Shown: positions 1-8,019, numbered from the stretch's first letter. The stretch is DNA of 38,471 nucleotides from Lachnospiraceae bacterium (GCA_016291475.1 JAEEXJ010000017.1:1-38471); one strand, 5' to 3'. Made by a program: numbers and translations. Notes: a model not told the origin generated them from the letters alone.

Positions 1-1807
1 GCGTTCTCGGAAGTTTGTCGAACATAGCTTTTCTGATATCCGCAAGTGTATTGAAAGTTGCTTTATGGCTGATGCCAAGTCCCGCGGAATAGAACAGACA
101 CTTTATAACAAATCCCGACGCTCCTATAACGCACCATCTCATATACTCGGACAGATCGGTTACCCCTGCCAGAAGTTTAGTGATCACCTGAGCCGCTGCA
201 ATATAGGGAAGCATATTTCCAAGAACACCTATTACCGCAAGGATTATTGAAACAATAAGCTTGGAATGTTCTTTATAAGCAAGCTGCCACAAACGTTTAA
301 GTGAAGTGAGCTGATCATCTTTAGGTTTTCTCCTCTTCTCCTTAAGAGTACTGGTTCTGTACAGCCACCTGTCATACATATCCTGAGTAAGTTTCCCATA
401 TTCAAGAACCTTACCGCCCTGCATATAGATTAGTTCATCACAGCACTCGGCTATAAGTTCGGGATCGTGGGTAACCAGGAATATTGTCTTACCTTTATCC
501 TTTAATCCTTTGATGAGTTCCGATACCGCCTTCATATGGCGATAGTCCAAACCGCTGGTGGGTTCATCGAAAACAATTATGTCCCTTTCCGATACCACGG
601 CACTTCCTATGGCCACCCTTTGCTTTTCTCCTCCGGAAAGCGAATGAGGATGTCTTTCTTCTTTATCTGAAAGATCCAGTTCCTTAAGAACTTCTCTTAT
701 CTTCTCCTCAGAATCCTCTTCCTCCTTAACCAGGCTGAAGACCATTTCTTCCATAACTTCATCGGTAAAGAGCTGATGCCCCACATCCTGCATTACCATG
801 AATGTATTCTTAAGTCTTCTTCGTCTTGCGAATACTTCTCCACGGAATTCTATATTTCCGGTTGCCCTTCTTTCCAATCCGCAAAGAGCTCTTGCAAAAG
901 TTGACTTGCCCGCACCGTTATCTCCGACAAGTCCTATTACGGCATTGCGAGATACTCTCACGTACGGAACATTAAGAGCCTCCTGAAGTGTTCCGGGATA
1001 AATATAGTGATAGTTCGAAAGAATTATCTTCTCGTTATCTCCGACATCAAGTCCCTTAAGAGGAAGATTCATTATGTCGGAACTTCTGAGCCCCATCTCA
1101 GCCATCTTAGTGCTTCCCAGATCCGTGAGTTGTTTCGGAGTACACTCCAGTTCTATTTTCCCTTTGTTCATATAAAGAACACGGTCCGCAATGGGAAGTA
1201 CATAATACAGTCTGTGCTCCGCTATAACAACAGTCTTACCCTCCTTCTTCCAGATCTTGATTATCTCGGCCAGTTCCCTGATTGAATGGAGATCGAGATT
1301 CGAAGAAGGTTCATCCAGAACGATTATCGGCGCACCCGATGTATCGGCACATGCACAGGCCACCTTCTGCTTCTCTCCGCCGGACATCTTAAACAGATTT
1401 CTTCCAAGGAGATATTCCATTCTGAATTTATCCACGGTCCTTTCCAGTCTTTTTCTCATATCATCACGGCTCACCCCGCGATTCTCAAGAGAAAAGACCA
1501 TCTCTTCGGTGGAATCTATGTTATAGAATTGTGTTTTGGGATTTTGGAATACCGAAGCTACAAAAGGAGCCAGATCATGCAGCATGGTTTTCTGCGTATC
1601 AAGTCCGTTTACCGTTACGCATCCTGTCATCTTTCCTTTGTAATAATTCGGGATCAGGCCGTTGATCATTCGGATAAGCGTAGATTTACCGCATCCGGAT
1701 TCTCCGCACAGGAGTACCACCTCTCCCTCATTGATATGAAGGTTAAGGTCCCTGATATTATCGGCTCCGCCCTCATATTCAAAGGACACATTTTTGAAAT
1801 TGATCAT
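1..1807 (-). CDS. ECF-type duplicated ABC ATPase fused to an ABC-exporter-type membrane domain (3' end outside window)
   Basis: The reading frame starts with ATG at 1807 behind an AAAGGTG ribosome site and stays open for 602 codons to the window edge, so the C-terminus is missing. Domain 1 (about residues 1-235) has Walker A GESGCGKST (35-43), signature MSGGE (141-145) and Walker B IIVLDEP. Domain 2 (about 265-495) has GDNGAGKST near 294, LSGGEKQR near 388 and IIVFDEPTSGLD. This duplicated layout matches the EcfA/EcfA' ATPases that energise ECF importers. From about residue 499 the chain turns into a hydrophobic stretch beginning LKRLWQLAYKEHSK with at least two predicted helices, resembling the first helices of type-IV (exporter-fold) ABC membrane domains. 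The gene follows the T and S components with a 15-bp gap, so it should power them. The fusion to a half-exporter is the odd point. ATPase assignment is firm; the membrane-domain identity rests on about 100 residues. Confidence 0.85.
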   Translation of the reverse strand, partial: MINFKNVSFEYEGGADNIRDLNLHINEGEVVLLCGESGCGKSTLIRMINGLIPNYYKGKMTGCVTVNGLDTQKTMLHDLAPFVASVFQNPKTQFYNIDSTEEMVFSLENRGVSRDDMRKRLERTVDKFRMEYLLGRNLFKMSGGEKQKVACACADTSGAPIIVLDEPSSNLDLHSIRELAEIIKIWKKEGKTVVIAEHRLYYVLPIADRVLYMNKGKIELECTPKQLTDLGSTKMAEMGLRSSDIMNLPLKGLDVGDNEKIILSNYHYIYPGTLQEALNVPYVRVSRNAVIGLVGDNGAGKSTFARALCGLERRATGNIEFRGEVFARRRRLKNTFMVMQDVGHQLFTDEVMEEMVFSLVKEEEDSEEKIREVLKELDLSDKEERHPHSLSGGEKQRVAIGSAVVSERDIIVFDEPTSGLDYRHMKAVSELIKGLKDKGKTIFLVTHDPELIAECCDELIYMQGGKVLEYGKLTQDMYDRWLYRTSTLKEKRRKPKDDQLTSLKRLWQLAYKEHSKLIVSIILAVIGVLGNMLPYIAAAQVITKLLAGVTDLSEYMRWCVIGASGFVIKCLFYSAGLGISHKATFNTLADIRKAMFDKLPRT

Positions 1808-1822
1808 TTATATCACCTTTGA

Positions 1823-2539
1823 TCATCGGGATATCAGATATACCGATGTTAAAAATATAACCATAAACAAAACAGCAAAAAGATCCCTGCCCGTAAACTT
1901 AACATCCGCATAGGTTGTATGCTCCACAGGATTATCCAGGCCTCTTGAAAGTGCAGCAGCGGACAGATCATCTCCGGTATTTGCAATGGATATCATCAGG
2001 GGAACAACTCTGTATTCAATGGCTCGCATAGGATTTTCCCAGAATTTTTTTCTCGCGATGATGATCCCTCGCATAGCTGCCGCATCGTGTATTGCATGTC
2101 TTTCCTGATTCATAGTCGGAAAAAATCTGAAGATAACGGATAAGGGAATTGTGAATTTACGGCTCACTTTCATCTTGCCCAGCGCTGCTATAACTTCACT
2201 TACACTTGTGGATTTAATGATGTAATCACCACACGTGAACGCGGGTGCAAGTTTTAGTACAAGTCCTCCGAGCAGGACAACTATCATATTCAGGAACATG
2301 TTCAGCTGTATCGAAACGCGGTGCACATGTATAAACGCTGCAAGCGAAAATAAAACAAAATATTTAATCGCTCCGAGATACTGCCTGTTGCTGAGAAAAA
2401 GCAGGAAGGGTATAGTGCCCACCGCAACTGTAAACCATATATTTATATCCACCATCTCAAGAGTAGCGATGACTATGATGATGAGCAGTTTCGTTCTCGG
2501 ATCCAGTTTGAATTTTTTCTTTTCGACATATCCGTTCAT
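1823..2539 (-). CDS. ECF transporter transmembrane (T) component, EcfT/CbiQ family
   Basis: A 238-residue membrane protein with five to six hydrophobic segments, starting near residue 15 (LLIIIVIATLEMV) and ending with FAVLFMVIFLTSVYLI. Two Ala-Arg-Gly-type motifs, AAMRG (about 153-157) and AALSRG (about 196-201), sit in the cytoplasmic part. In EcfT proteins these coupling-helix motifs bind the grooves of the two ATPases. The start codon overlaps the stop of the upstream S-component gene (TAATG), implying translational coupling, and the ATPase gene follows after 15 bp. Length is near the usual 230-270 residues. The family is clear; the substrate is set by the S component and cannot be read from this protein. 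Confidence 0.88.
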   Translation of the reverse strand: MNGYVEKKKFKLDPRTKLLIIIVIATLEMVDINIWFTVAVGTIPFLLFLSNRQYLGAIKYFVLFSLAAFIHVHRVSIQLNMFLNMIVVLLGGLVLKLAPAFTCGDYIIKSTSVSEVIAALGKMKVSRKFTIPLSVIFRFFPTMNQERHAIHDAAAMRGIIIARKKFWENPMRAIEYRVVPLMISIANTGDDLSAAALSRGLDNPVEHTTYADVKFTGRDLFAVLFMVIFLTSVYLISR

Positions 2540-3123
2540 TATGCAATACCGGCTTTCTTGAAGTGCTTTTTCATCATCTTCTTAGCGAGGAAAGCTCCGC
2601 ATACGGAACCAAGAATGATCATAACGATCGCGATCGGCATAAACCATGTGGGCATGTACTTTGCAAGCTGCTCCGCATACTGATCACCCATGGATTCTCT
2701 TATACCGTCCCAATATGAAACACCTGCAAACCAGAGGTTAGCGGGACCTGCAAGTAATCCCAAAGAAAAGACAGGGTAACTTACTGCGAAACTTTTGAAC
2801 TTTTTATATCCGATGGCTTTCAGCAAAACATCAGCAAGAATGGATGCGGGAACTATGCAGATCGTACTGATGAATGTATAGCCTGAAACATACCAAAACG
2901 CTGCCATGATAAGGCCGCTTATGGTGATCATTCCGAATTTCTCTATCTTGATGTAATAAAGGCTCATGGGAATAGCGGTTATAACAGGCCCCAGAAACAT
3001 GAAGATGGGATAAAAGATCGGAATCGCATTAAACATCCCCGTAATAAATACGCAGATCGTATACAAAGCCGTATATATACCTACGGTGATCAGATCCTTA
3101 CCTGTAAGTTTATTGTTATTCAT
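2539..3123 (-). CDS. ECF transporter substrate-binding (S) component, MptD/Trep_Strep-like
   Basis: A 194-residue, strongly hydrophobic protein with about six membrane segments and a basic C-terminal tail (KKMMKKHFKK). Size, the N-terminal KLTGKDLITVGIYTALY stretch and the position directly before an EcfT gene fit the small S components of the MptD family (older name Trep_Strep, about 190 residues). The AGGAGG ribosome site at 3131-3136 is excellent. S components bind the substrate in the membrane and dock on the T/ATPase module. Substrates of this family are not well settled. A DtxR-like palindrome just upstream (3139-3156) and the exporter-type domain downstream make iron, siderophore or tetrapyrrole plausible, but that is inference. 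The ECF S-component call is likely; the exact family is moderately sure. Confidence 0.75.
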   Translation of the reverse strand: MNNNKLTGKDLITVGIYTALYTICVFITGMFNAIPIFYPIFMFLGPVITAIPMSLYYIKIEKFGMITISGLIMAAFWYVSGYTFISTICIVPASILADVLLKAIGYKKFKSFAVSYPVFSLGLLAGPANLWFAGVSYWDGIRESMGDQYAEQLAKYMPTWFMPIAIVMIILGSVCGAFLAKKMMKKHFKKAGIA

Positions 3124-3138
3124 AATATGTCCTCCTTT

Positions 3139-3156
3139 GGTTAGTTTTGCCTAACC
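3139..3156. promoter_or_regulatory. Palindrome between tetR and the S-component gene, possible DtxR-type metalloregulator site
   Basis: GGTTAG and CTAACC form a perfect 6-bp inverted repeat around TTTTGC, only a few bases upstream of the AGGAGG ribosome site of the S-component gene. The core TTAG-N6-CTAA resembles DtxR/IdeR-type boxes (TTAGG...CCTAA). A repressor here would block transcription or translation entry into the transporter genes while sparing tetR. The similarity is by eye and the site is short, so it could equally be a small RNA hairpin that hides the ribosome site. Confidence 0.35.
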
Positions 3157-3170
3157 TATGCTTATTATTT

Positions 3171-3191
3171 TAGGCCCTTATTAAGGGCCTA
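3171..3191. repeat. Perfect inverted repeat just after the tetR stop codon
   Basis: Arms TAGGCCCTTA and TAAGGGCCTA flank a single T, giving a 10-bp perfect inverted repeat about 5 bp downstream of the tetR stop. On the minus strand the stem is followed by AAAATAATAAG rather than a T-run, so it is not a standard intrinsic terminator. It may act as a protein site, an mRNA 3'-end stabiliser for tetR, or an attenuator that lowers the transporter-to-repressor ratio. Confidence 0.5.
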
Positions 3192-3195
3192 TTGA

Positions 3196-3813
3196 TCAAA
3201 TACCCAGTAAATGTCTGTATCCGGCAATGCAATAGTCGCTTACAAGCTTGGTTTCCCGGGAAATCTCTTCGGCGCTTTTACCGTTCCTCAGGCCTTCAAA
3301 AACCGTCTTGATGAGAAAAGAAGATCCGATCTTGATGATGTTATCTGAAATTACATCCGGATTTTTGACATACTTTCCGCTAAGCTTCAGAAAGCTGATC
3401 ATACTCTTTGCTTCTTCTTCGATAAGCGAATCGATGAAGTTCTCATACCCGGTTCCCACGGAAGAATCCGCTATAAGCAAAAACACATCCCGGTTCTTAC
3501 ACACATATCGTATAAGCGATTCCGAGGAACTGAAGGTTTCTTCGAAAGCCCTGATGATATCCGCCGAAGACTTTATTTTCAGAAAGTCTTTTTTCTCCGA
3601 AGAATACATATCCGACCATTTGTCCAATACCGGCCTTACCAGACTGTCAAAAAGATCTTCCTTGCTCTCAAAATGCGCATAGAAAGCTCCGTTGGTAACT
3701 CCCGCGTCCGTACATATCTTTCTGACCGACGCATCACGGAAGCCCTTTTCCCTGAATTGAACCATGGCACTTTTCAGGATATTCTCATGTGTTTGCTTAT
3801 AATCGTATGACAT
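3196..3813 (-). CDS. TetR-family transcriptional regulator of the ECF transporter operon
   Basis: A 205-residue protein with a classic N-terminal TetR DNA-binding domain: ILKSAMVQFREKGFRDAS, then the helix-turn-helix VRKICTDAGVTNGAFYAHF (about residues 29-47) and the SKEDLF continuation. The C-terminal 140 residues are a helical ligand-binding/dimerisation domain with no recognisable ligand signature. It is the first gene of the unit that contains the S, T and ATPase genes, starts about 20 bp from a double palindrome, and is therefore very probably autoregulated through it. The inducing ligand may be the transported compound. Confidence 0.9.
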   Translation of the reverse strand: MSYDYKQTHENILKSAMVQFREKGFRDASVRKICTDAGVTNGAFYAHFESKEDLFDSLVRPVLDKWSDMYSSEKKDFLKIKSSADIIRAFEETFSSSESLIRYVCKNRDVFLLIADSSVGTGYENFIDSLIEEEAKSMISFLKLSGKYVKNPDVISDNIIKIGSSFLIKTVFEGLRNGKSAEEISRETKLVSDYCIAGYRHLLGI

Positions 3814-3832
3814 TTTGAATCAACCGTCCTCA

Positions 3833-3864
3833 AATATTACTGTGTAATATTACAACGTAATATT
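3833..3864. promoter_or_regulatory. Two overlapping palindromic operators for the adjacent TetR regulator
   Basis: AATATTAC-TGT-GTAATATT occupies 3833-3851 and AATATTAC-AAC-GTAATATT occupies 3846-3864. Each has perfect 8-bp arms and a 3-bp spacer, and the two share the middle arm. The array covers the expected transcription start and touches the -10 box of the TTGACA promoter just upstream. Overlapping palindromes of this size suit cooperative binding by two TetR dimers, as known for QacR-like members. Assignment to this TetR is by position. Confidence 0.8.
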
Positions 3865-3892
3865 ATTTACACCCAAAAGGAATCCGTGTCAA
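3864..3892 (-). promoter_or_regulatory. SigA-type promoter of the tetR-ECF operon
   Basis: On the minus strand a perfect -35 TTGACA (3887-3892) is followed after exactly 17 bp by TAAATA (3864-3869). The -10 box abuts the double TetR palindrome. The promoter lies in the gap after the upstream dehydrogenase gene, which fits an independent transcription unit. Confidence 0.75.
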
Positions 3893-3922
3893 GTATAATC
3901 CTATAATTTTTGTGGGTTTATA

Positions 3923-4909
3923 TTATGATCTGATCTCAAAGGGGTTTTCTTTTCCCTCATCCATCTCAAGAATTCCCTCGACGCAATGCTCCACCATCTC
4001 TCTTACCGCGACATCCGTATAGAATGCCATGTGAGATGTGAGAAGAACATTGGGATATGATTTAAGGACAGCCATATCGTGGTTATCCAGGATATCACCT
4101 TTTCTGTCCAGATAATAAAGACCTGCCTCATGCTCAATGGTATCGAGGCCGGCGAATCCGATCTTGCCGGATTCGATGCCTTCTATCATGGCCTGAGTAT
4201 CGATGAGCATTCCTCTTGCGCAGTTTATGATCATGACTCCGTCTTTCATCATCCCGATCTGGTCCTTACCTATCATGTGATAGTTTGCATCAAGGCCGGG
4301 TACATGAAGTGAGATGATGTCACAGTTTTTATAAATGGTATCAAGATCGGTATACTCTGCGTATTTAGCTGCTGAGTCATTTTGTCTGATATCATAACAA
4401 AGCATCCTGCATCCGAATCCGGAGAGATGCTCTATTACTTTCGTACCGATCCTTCCTGTTCCGATGATGCCTACGGTGCAGTCCTGAATATGTCTTCCCA
4501 GTTTTCCTTTTAACGTATAATCCTGGATATTTCCTCTTTCGATGATGGGCATGATCTTACGCAGACCCATGAGCATCATCATAATGGAATAGTCGGCAAC
4601 TCCGGTAGGATCGTATGAAATGGATGCGGTGCGGATCCCGATCTTATGGGCATATGCATTGTCGATATGGTCGTAGCCTATGGTACGGGTGGAGATATAC
4701 CTGATACCCAACTCCCTGAACTTATCGAGAAGCGCGGGATCCATGGTATTCGTGAGAATACTTAATGCATCATAGCCCTCACACAGATATGCATTTTCAA
4801 GAGAAGGATATTCGGATGTAAATCCGTATTCTATTCCTTTTCTCTTACAGATATCTTCGAAAAATCCCTGCTCGTCATAAGGTCTTAATGAATATGCAAA
4901 TATCTTCAC
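3923..4909 (-). CDS. D-isomer-specific 2-hydroxyacid dehydrogenase, D-lactate dehydrogenase/VanH-like
   Basis: A cytoplasmic, NAD-dependent enzyme of 328 residues expected to interconvert 2-oxoacids such as pyruvate with D-2-hydroxyacids. The Rossmann glycine motif GTGRIG is at 150-155, and the catalytic triad appears as Arg232 (NCARG), Glu261 (IEHEAG) and His293 (TSHMAFYTD). The stretch YDPTGVADYSIMMMLM (99-114) is typical of the D-LDH/VanH branch. Length matches the family (about 330). No VanA-type ligase or VanX peptidase lies nearby, so a vancomycin role is unlikely and fermentative D-lactate formation is the simplest reading. It starts 13 bp after the amylase gene and appears to be the last gene of the metal-transport unit. 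No clear terminator follows before the next promoter. Confidence 0.88.
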   Translation of the reverse strand: MKIFAYSLRPYDEQGFFEDICKRKGIEYGFTSEYPSLENAYLCEGYDALSILTNTMDPALLDKFRELGIRYISTRTIGYDHIDNAYAHKIGIRTASISYDPTGVADYSIMMMLMGLRKIMPIIERGNIQDYTLKGKLGRHIQDCTVGIIGTGRIGTKVIEHLSGFGCRMLCYDIRQNDSAAKYAEYTDLDTIYKNCDIISLHVPGLDANYHMIGKDQIGMMKDGVMIINCARGMLIDTQAMIEGIESGKIGFAGLDTIEHEAGLYYLDRKGDILDNHDMAVLKSYPNVLLTSHMAFYTDVAVREMVEHCVEGILEMDEGKENPFEIRS

Positions 4910-4922
4910 GTCCTTAGTTCTC

Positions 4923-6530
4923 CTATCCTTGAATCATGACAGCTATGTCATATGCAGGAAGAGTTATCTTTCCTCCTCCCAGTTTTATTTTATCCTTAGA
5001 TGTATTAAGCACACCGCCCAGTACGGAATAAGATGAATAATCCTGAGGTATTTCTATAACCGCTTTATCGGAAGAAAAATTTATCGCGATAAGAACCGGC
5101 TCTAATCCTTCAGCTTCTTTCAGATACAGCACGTAAGTATCGGATGATGCGATCACTTCCGTTATCTGTCCTCTCGATATTGCAGGGAAGATTCTTCTGA
5201 GTCTTACTGCCTGTCTGAAGTAATTATATATGGACAGTTCATCCTTAACCTGCTCTTCGTAAGTGCCGTATTTCATGGCAAAAGAATCCATGTCGGCAGG
5301 TCCCGCGCACATACCATCTCCACCGGGATCGGTACTCCACTGCATGGGTGCACGCTTGTTTTCATCTTTTCCGGACCCCTTCATCCCAAGTTCTTCACCG
5401 TAATATACGAATGAACTTCCGCTCATGAGAAGGTTAAGCGCTCCCGCCAGCTTTACCATGCTTTCCGCATCTTCTCCGGTGTAGTATCCTGCACTTCTTC
5501 CCATGTCGTGATTGGTATAGAACGGGGCATTGATATATGAAGGATTGTAGTTCGCATATAATTCATCTTCAGCAATCTGAGAAGCGATGAATCTATCCGG
5601 TGATACGATCCCTCTTACAGCACCTGCTATCAGCCCGTCCGAATCCGCAAAGGCAAAATCAAACATGCTGTCTGCTCCGCTCTCATAATACTTGGAATAA
5701 TCAGCCTGGGATGCCCAGCCTTCGCATACTATGTATGCATCCGGATCTATGCTCTTAACATCCTCTGCAAATCTTCCGAGGGCCGCGGTGCTGCTTGCAG
5801 TATCATTTGTATAGTAACTTGTTACCGCATCCATCCTGAAACCGTCGCATCCCTCACCCAGCCAGAATGCGGCAATATCTTTGAATTCCGCGCGGACCTC
5901 TTCGTTGTCCAGATTAAAGTCCGGCATTCCGCTCCAGAATCTGGCTTCATAGAACCAGTCTGTTCCCGGAACCCTGCTGTATCCTCCAGATTCTTTATCG
6001 GTGAAATTGTAATAATCCAGGTATCTGCACTCATTTGCATCGGGCTCTTCACCGGGAGTAAGGGACTTCAGATAATCGCATGCTTCCTTAAACCATGGAT
6101 GATCCGACGAAGAATGATTCATGACCATGTCATTATAGACGTGAATATTTCTCGCGTGGCACGCCTCGATAAGCGCTTCGTAATCCGCAAGAGTTCCGTA
6201 CTCCGGATCTATATCCTTATAATCCGTAACATCGTATTTATGATATGTGGGGGAAGGACATATGGGGCTCAGCCAAATGGCATCAAATCCCATATCTTCT
6301 ATATAATCAAGCTTTGAGATGATCCCCTGCAGGTCCCCTACCCCGTCTCCGTTGCTGTCGCAAAAAGAATACACGAAGACTTCGTATACGGTTCTGTAAT
6401 TGTCATCCGATGAATAAAGGTCATGTGCGTCATTTACCTTGCTCATCTGAAGCGAGCAGGCACTTAAAATGACGGACATGACCGTTGCGGTTATGGCAGA
6501 TACTATTTTGTTATATTTGAATTTACCCAT
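4923..6530 (-). CDS. GH13 alpha-amylase-family lipoprotein
   Basis: A 535-residue extracytoplasmic glycoside hydrolase expected to cut alpha-glucans or malto-oligosaccharides at the cell surface. The N-terminus is a lipoprotein signal with lipobox LSAC (Cys25). GH13 conserved regions are present: DAIWLSP, NDMVMNHSS, GFRMDAV with nucleophile Asp234, VCEGWA with acid/base Glu270, and TNHDMGR with Asp342. An insertion at about 155-190 forms domain B, and a beta-sandwich C-terminal domain follows from about 445. It lies 19 bp downstream of the ABC ATPase gene and 13 bp before the dehydrogenase gene. No good ribosome site precedes the first ATG, so initiation may depend on translation of the preceding gene. 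Exact specificity (alpha-amylase, alpha-glucosidase or neopullulanase-like) is unresolved. A carbohydrate enzyme behind a metal-type transporter is unexpected. Confidence 0.9.
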   Translation of the reverse strand: MGKFKYNKIVSAITATVMSVILSACSLQMSKVNDAHDLYSSDDNYRTVYEVFVYSFCDSNGDGVGDLQGIISKLDYIEDMGFDAIWLSPICPSPTYHKYDVTDYKDIDPEYGTLADYEALIEACHARNIHVYNDMVMNHSSSDHPWFKEACDYLKSLTPGEEPDANECRYLDYYNFTDKESGGYSRVPGTDWFYEARFWSGMPDFNLDNEEVRAEFKDIAAFWLGEGCDGFRMDAVTSYYTNDTASSTAALGRFAEDVKSIDPDAYIVCEGWASQADYSKYYESGADSMFDFAFADSDGLIAGAVRGIVSPDRFIASQIAEDELYANYNPSYINAPFYTNHDMGRSAGYYTGEDAESMVKLAGALNLLMSGSSFVYYGEELGMKGSGKDENKRAPMQWSTDPGGDGMCAGPADMDSFAMKYGTYEEQVKDELSIYNYFRQAVRLRRIFPAISRGQITEVIASSDTYVLYLKEAEGLEPVLIAINFSSDKAVIEIPQDYSSYSVLGGVLNTSKDKIKLGGGKITLPAYDIAVMIQG

Positions 6531-6549
6531 GCAGGTATTTTACCACAAA

Positions 6550-7998
6550 TCATACCCTGCAGGTTAGTTTCTCAAGATCAACAATACGGTCGCATAATTT
6601 TTCCGCCAGCGCCATATTGTGGGTAATGACCAGGAGTCCTAGCTTTCTCCTTTTTACTTCTTCCATCAAAACCTTCCAGATCTGAGCCTGGGTTATGGCA
6701 TCAAGCATGGTACTCATCTCATCGGCAATGATGAGTTCAGTCTCAGGTCCCAATACTCTCGCCACACAAAATCTCTGGAGTTCTCCGCCGGAGAGTTCAG
6801 CCGGCCATCTGTTAAACCAGAGTTCCTTTTTTATATAAAGCTTTTCAAGGAGGCTATCATCCGGCATATAACCCTCCGCCAGAGAATCCGATATCTTCAT
6901 CCCGGGATCAAGCGCCTTTTCCGGATGCTGGTAGATCATCTGAATGGGACAATATCCTTTTAGTGGTAGTCTTCCACCCTTCCAGGTAACCTGACCTTCA
7001 TCCGGTTTTTCATATCCCGAGATTATCTTGGCAAGTGTACTCTTACCCAATCCGGAAGGTCCCACAAGGCCTACTACCTCTCCACGAGAGATCTTAAAAT
7101 TCAGACCGCTTAATATTTTCTTCCCCTTAACATATCCGAAAGAAACTTCTTTACATTCGATCAAAGTATCAGTGTCCGTCAGCTCCGCAGTTTCCGATGG
7201 TTTATGATAAGCATCCGCAAAGCCGTTCTGGGGAAGCGCCTCCCAAAGTGCCCGGGTATAAGGATGTTTTATATATTCTCCCCCCTTTGCAAAATCTTCG
7301 CTGCTCAGAACATCCACAACTTCTCCATCGTAAAACACCGCTATGGTATCCGCATACTTTGCCGCAAGATCTATATCGTGGGTGATCATAAGGATCGCCC
7401 TTCCCTCTCCGGTCAAAGCCTTAAAATTCTCCATGGTCTCACGTGCAAGATCTTCACTCAGACCCGGAGTCGGTTCATCGGCCAGGATAACCTTAGCATC
7501 CGAAGTGACCGCAGTGGAGATCAGTATTCTTCTGGCCATTCCGCCGGACAGTTCAAAGGGATAAAGATCCGCTACCTCAGTTTTAAGACCGTATCTTTCA
7601 AAAACTTCCTTCTGCTTCTCTAAGCTTCCGCGCACGCCTCTTACCTGCTTTCCCACCTTCATTAACGGATCCAGGTATGTAAGAGACTGGGGAATCATGA
7701 TCAGATCTTTTCCCAGTGTCTTTCTGCGGAGTTTTTTATCCAGTCTTTTCCCGTTCAGCAGTATTTCTCCGCCAGCTACCGCATTTTTCGGGAGCAGTCC
7801 GAGAGCCGCGTGTGCCAGGATACTTTTTCCGCTTCCGCTTGCTCCGACAACGGCAAGCATCTCTCCTTCACGAAGTGATATATTCATCTTTTTGATAACA
7901 TCAAGCCTGACCTGCTTAAGCCCGCGGCGGTACATATTAAAGCTTACGGACAGGTCCCTGACTTCAAGAACTGTTTTTTTATTTTCATTCATATCCAT
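6550..7998 (-). CDS. Duplicated ABC ATPase of an Opp/Dpp/Nik-type importer
   Basis: One 482-residue polypeptide carries both ATPase domains usually split into DppD/DppF or NikD/NikE. Domain 1 (about 8-255) has Walker A GASGSGKS (52-59), signature LSGGMARR (150-157) and Walker B VILADEPTPGL. Domain 2 (about 278-482) has GPSGLGKST (313-321), LSGGELQR (402-409) and LIIADEMSTMLD, where the residue after Asp-Glu is Met rather than the usual Pro. The HPYTRALWEALP segment after domain 1 is typical of peptide/nickel ATPases. It follows the two permease genes closely and should form a heterotrimeric importer with them. A GAGGTGA ribosome site lies about 13 bp before the first ATG, a little far. Confidence 0.92.
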   Translation of the reverse strand: MDMNENKKTVLEVRDLSVSFNMYRRGLKQVRLDVIKKMNISLREGEMLAVVGASGSGKSILAHAALGLLPKNAVAGGEILLNGKRLDKKLRRKTLGKDLIMIPQSLTYLDPLMKVGKQVRGVRGSLEKQKEVFERYGLKTEVADLYPFELSGGMARRILISTAVTSDAKVILADEPTPGLSEDLARETMENFKALTGEGRAILMITHDIDLAAKYADTIAVFYDGEVVDVLSSEDFAKGGEYIKHPYTRALWEALPQNGFADAYHKPSETAELTDTDTLIECKEVSFGYVKGKKILSGLNFKISRGEVVGLVGPSGLGKSTLAKIISGYEKPDEGQVTWKGGRLPLKGYCPIQMIYQHPEKALDPGMKISDSLAEGYMPDDSLLEKLYIKKELWFNRWPAELSGGELQRFCVARVLGPETELIIADEMSTMLDAITQAQIWKVLMEEVKRRKLGLLVITHNMALAEKLCDRIVDLEKLTCRV

Positions 7999-8019
7999 AA
8001 TCTTAAGTCCGTCACCTCT

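Noticed and set aside
1286..1822. Plus-strand open frame of 178 codons opposite the double ABC ATPase
   Set aside because: It is antisense to clear Walker A, signature and Walker B motifs, starts without a ribosome site, and its product has no recognisable composition of a real protein.
3171..3191. Inverted repeat after tetR as an intrinsic terminator
   Set aside because: The stem is followed by A-rich, not T-rich, sequence on the transcribed strand, and the S-component gene follows closely with no good promoter in between.
3923..4909. VanH of a vancomycin-resistance cluster
   Set aside because: The protein is on the D-LDH/VanH branch, but no VanA/VanB ligase, VanX peptidase or VanRS pair is adjacent, so an ordinary D-lactate dehydrogenase is more likely.
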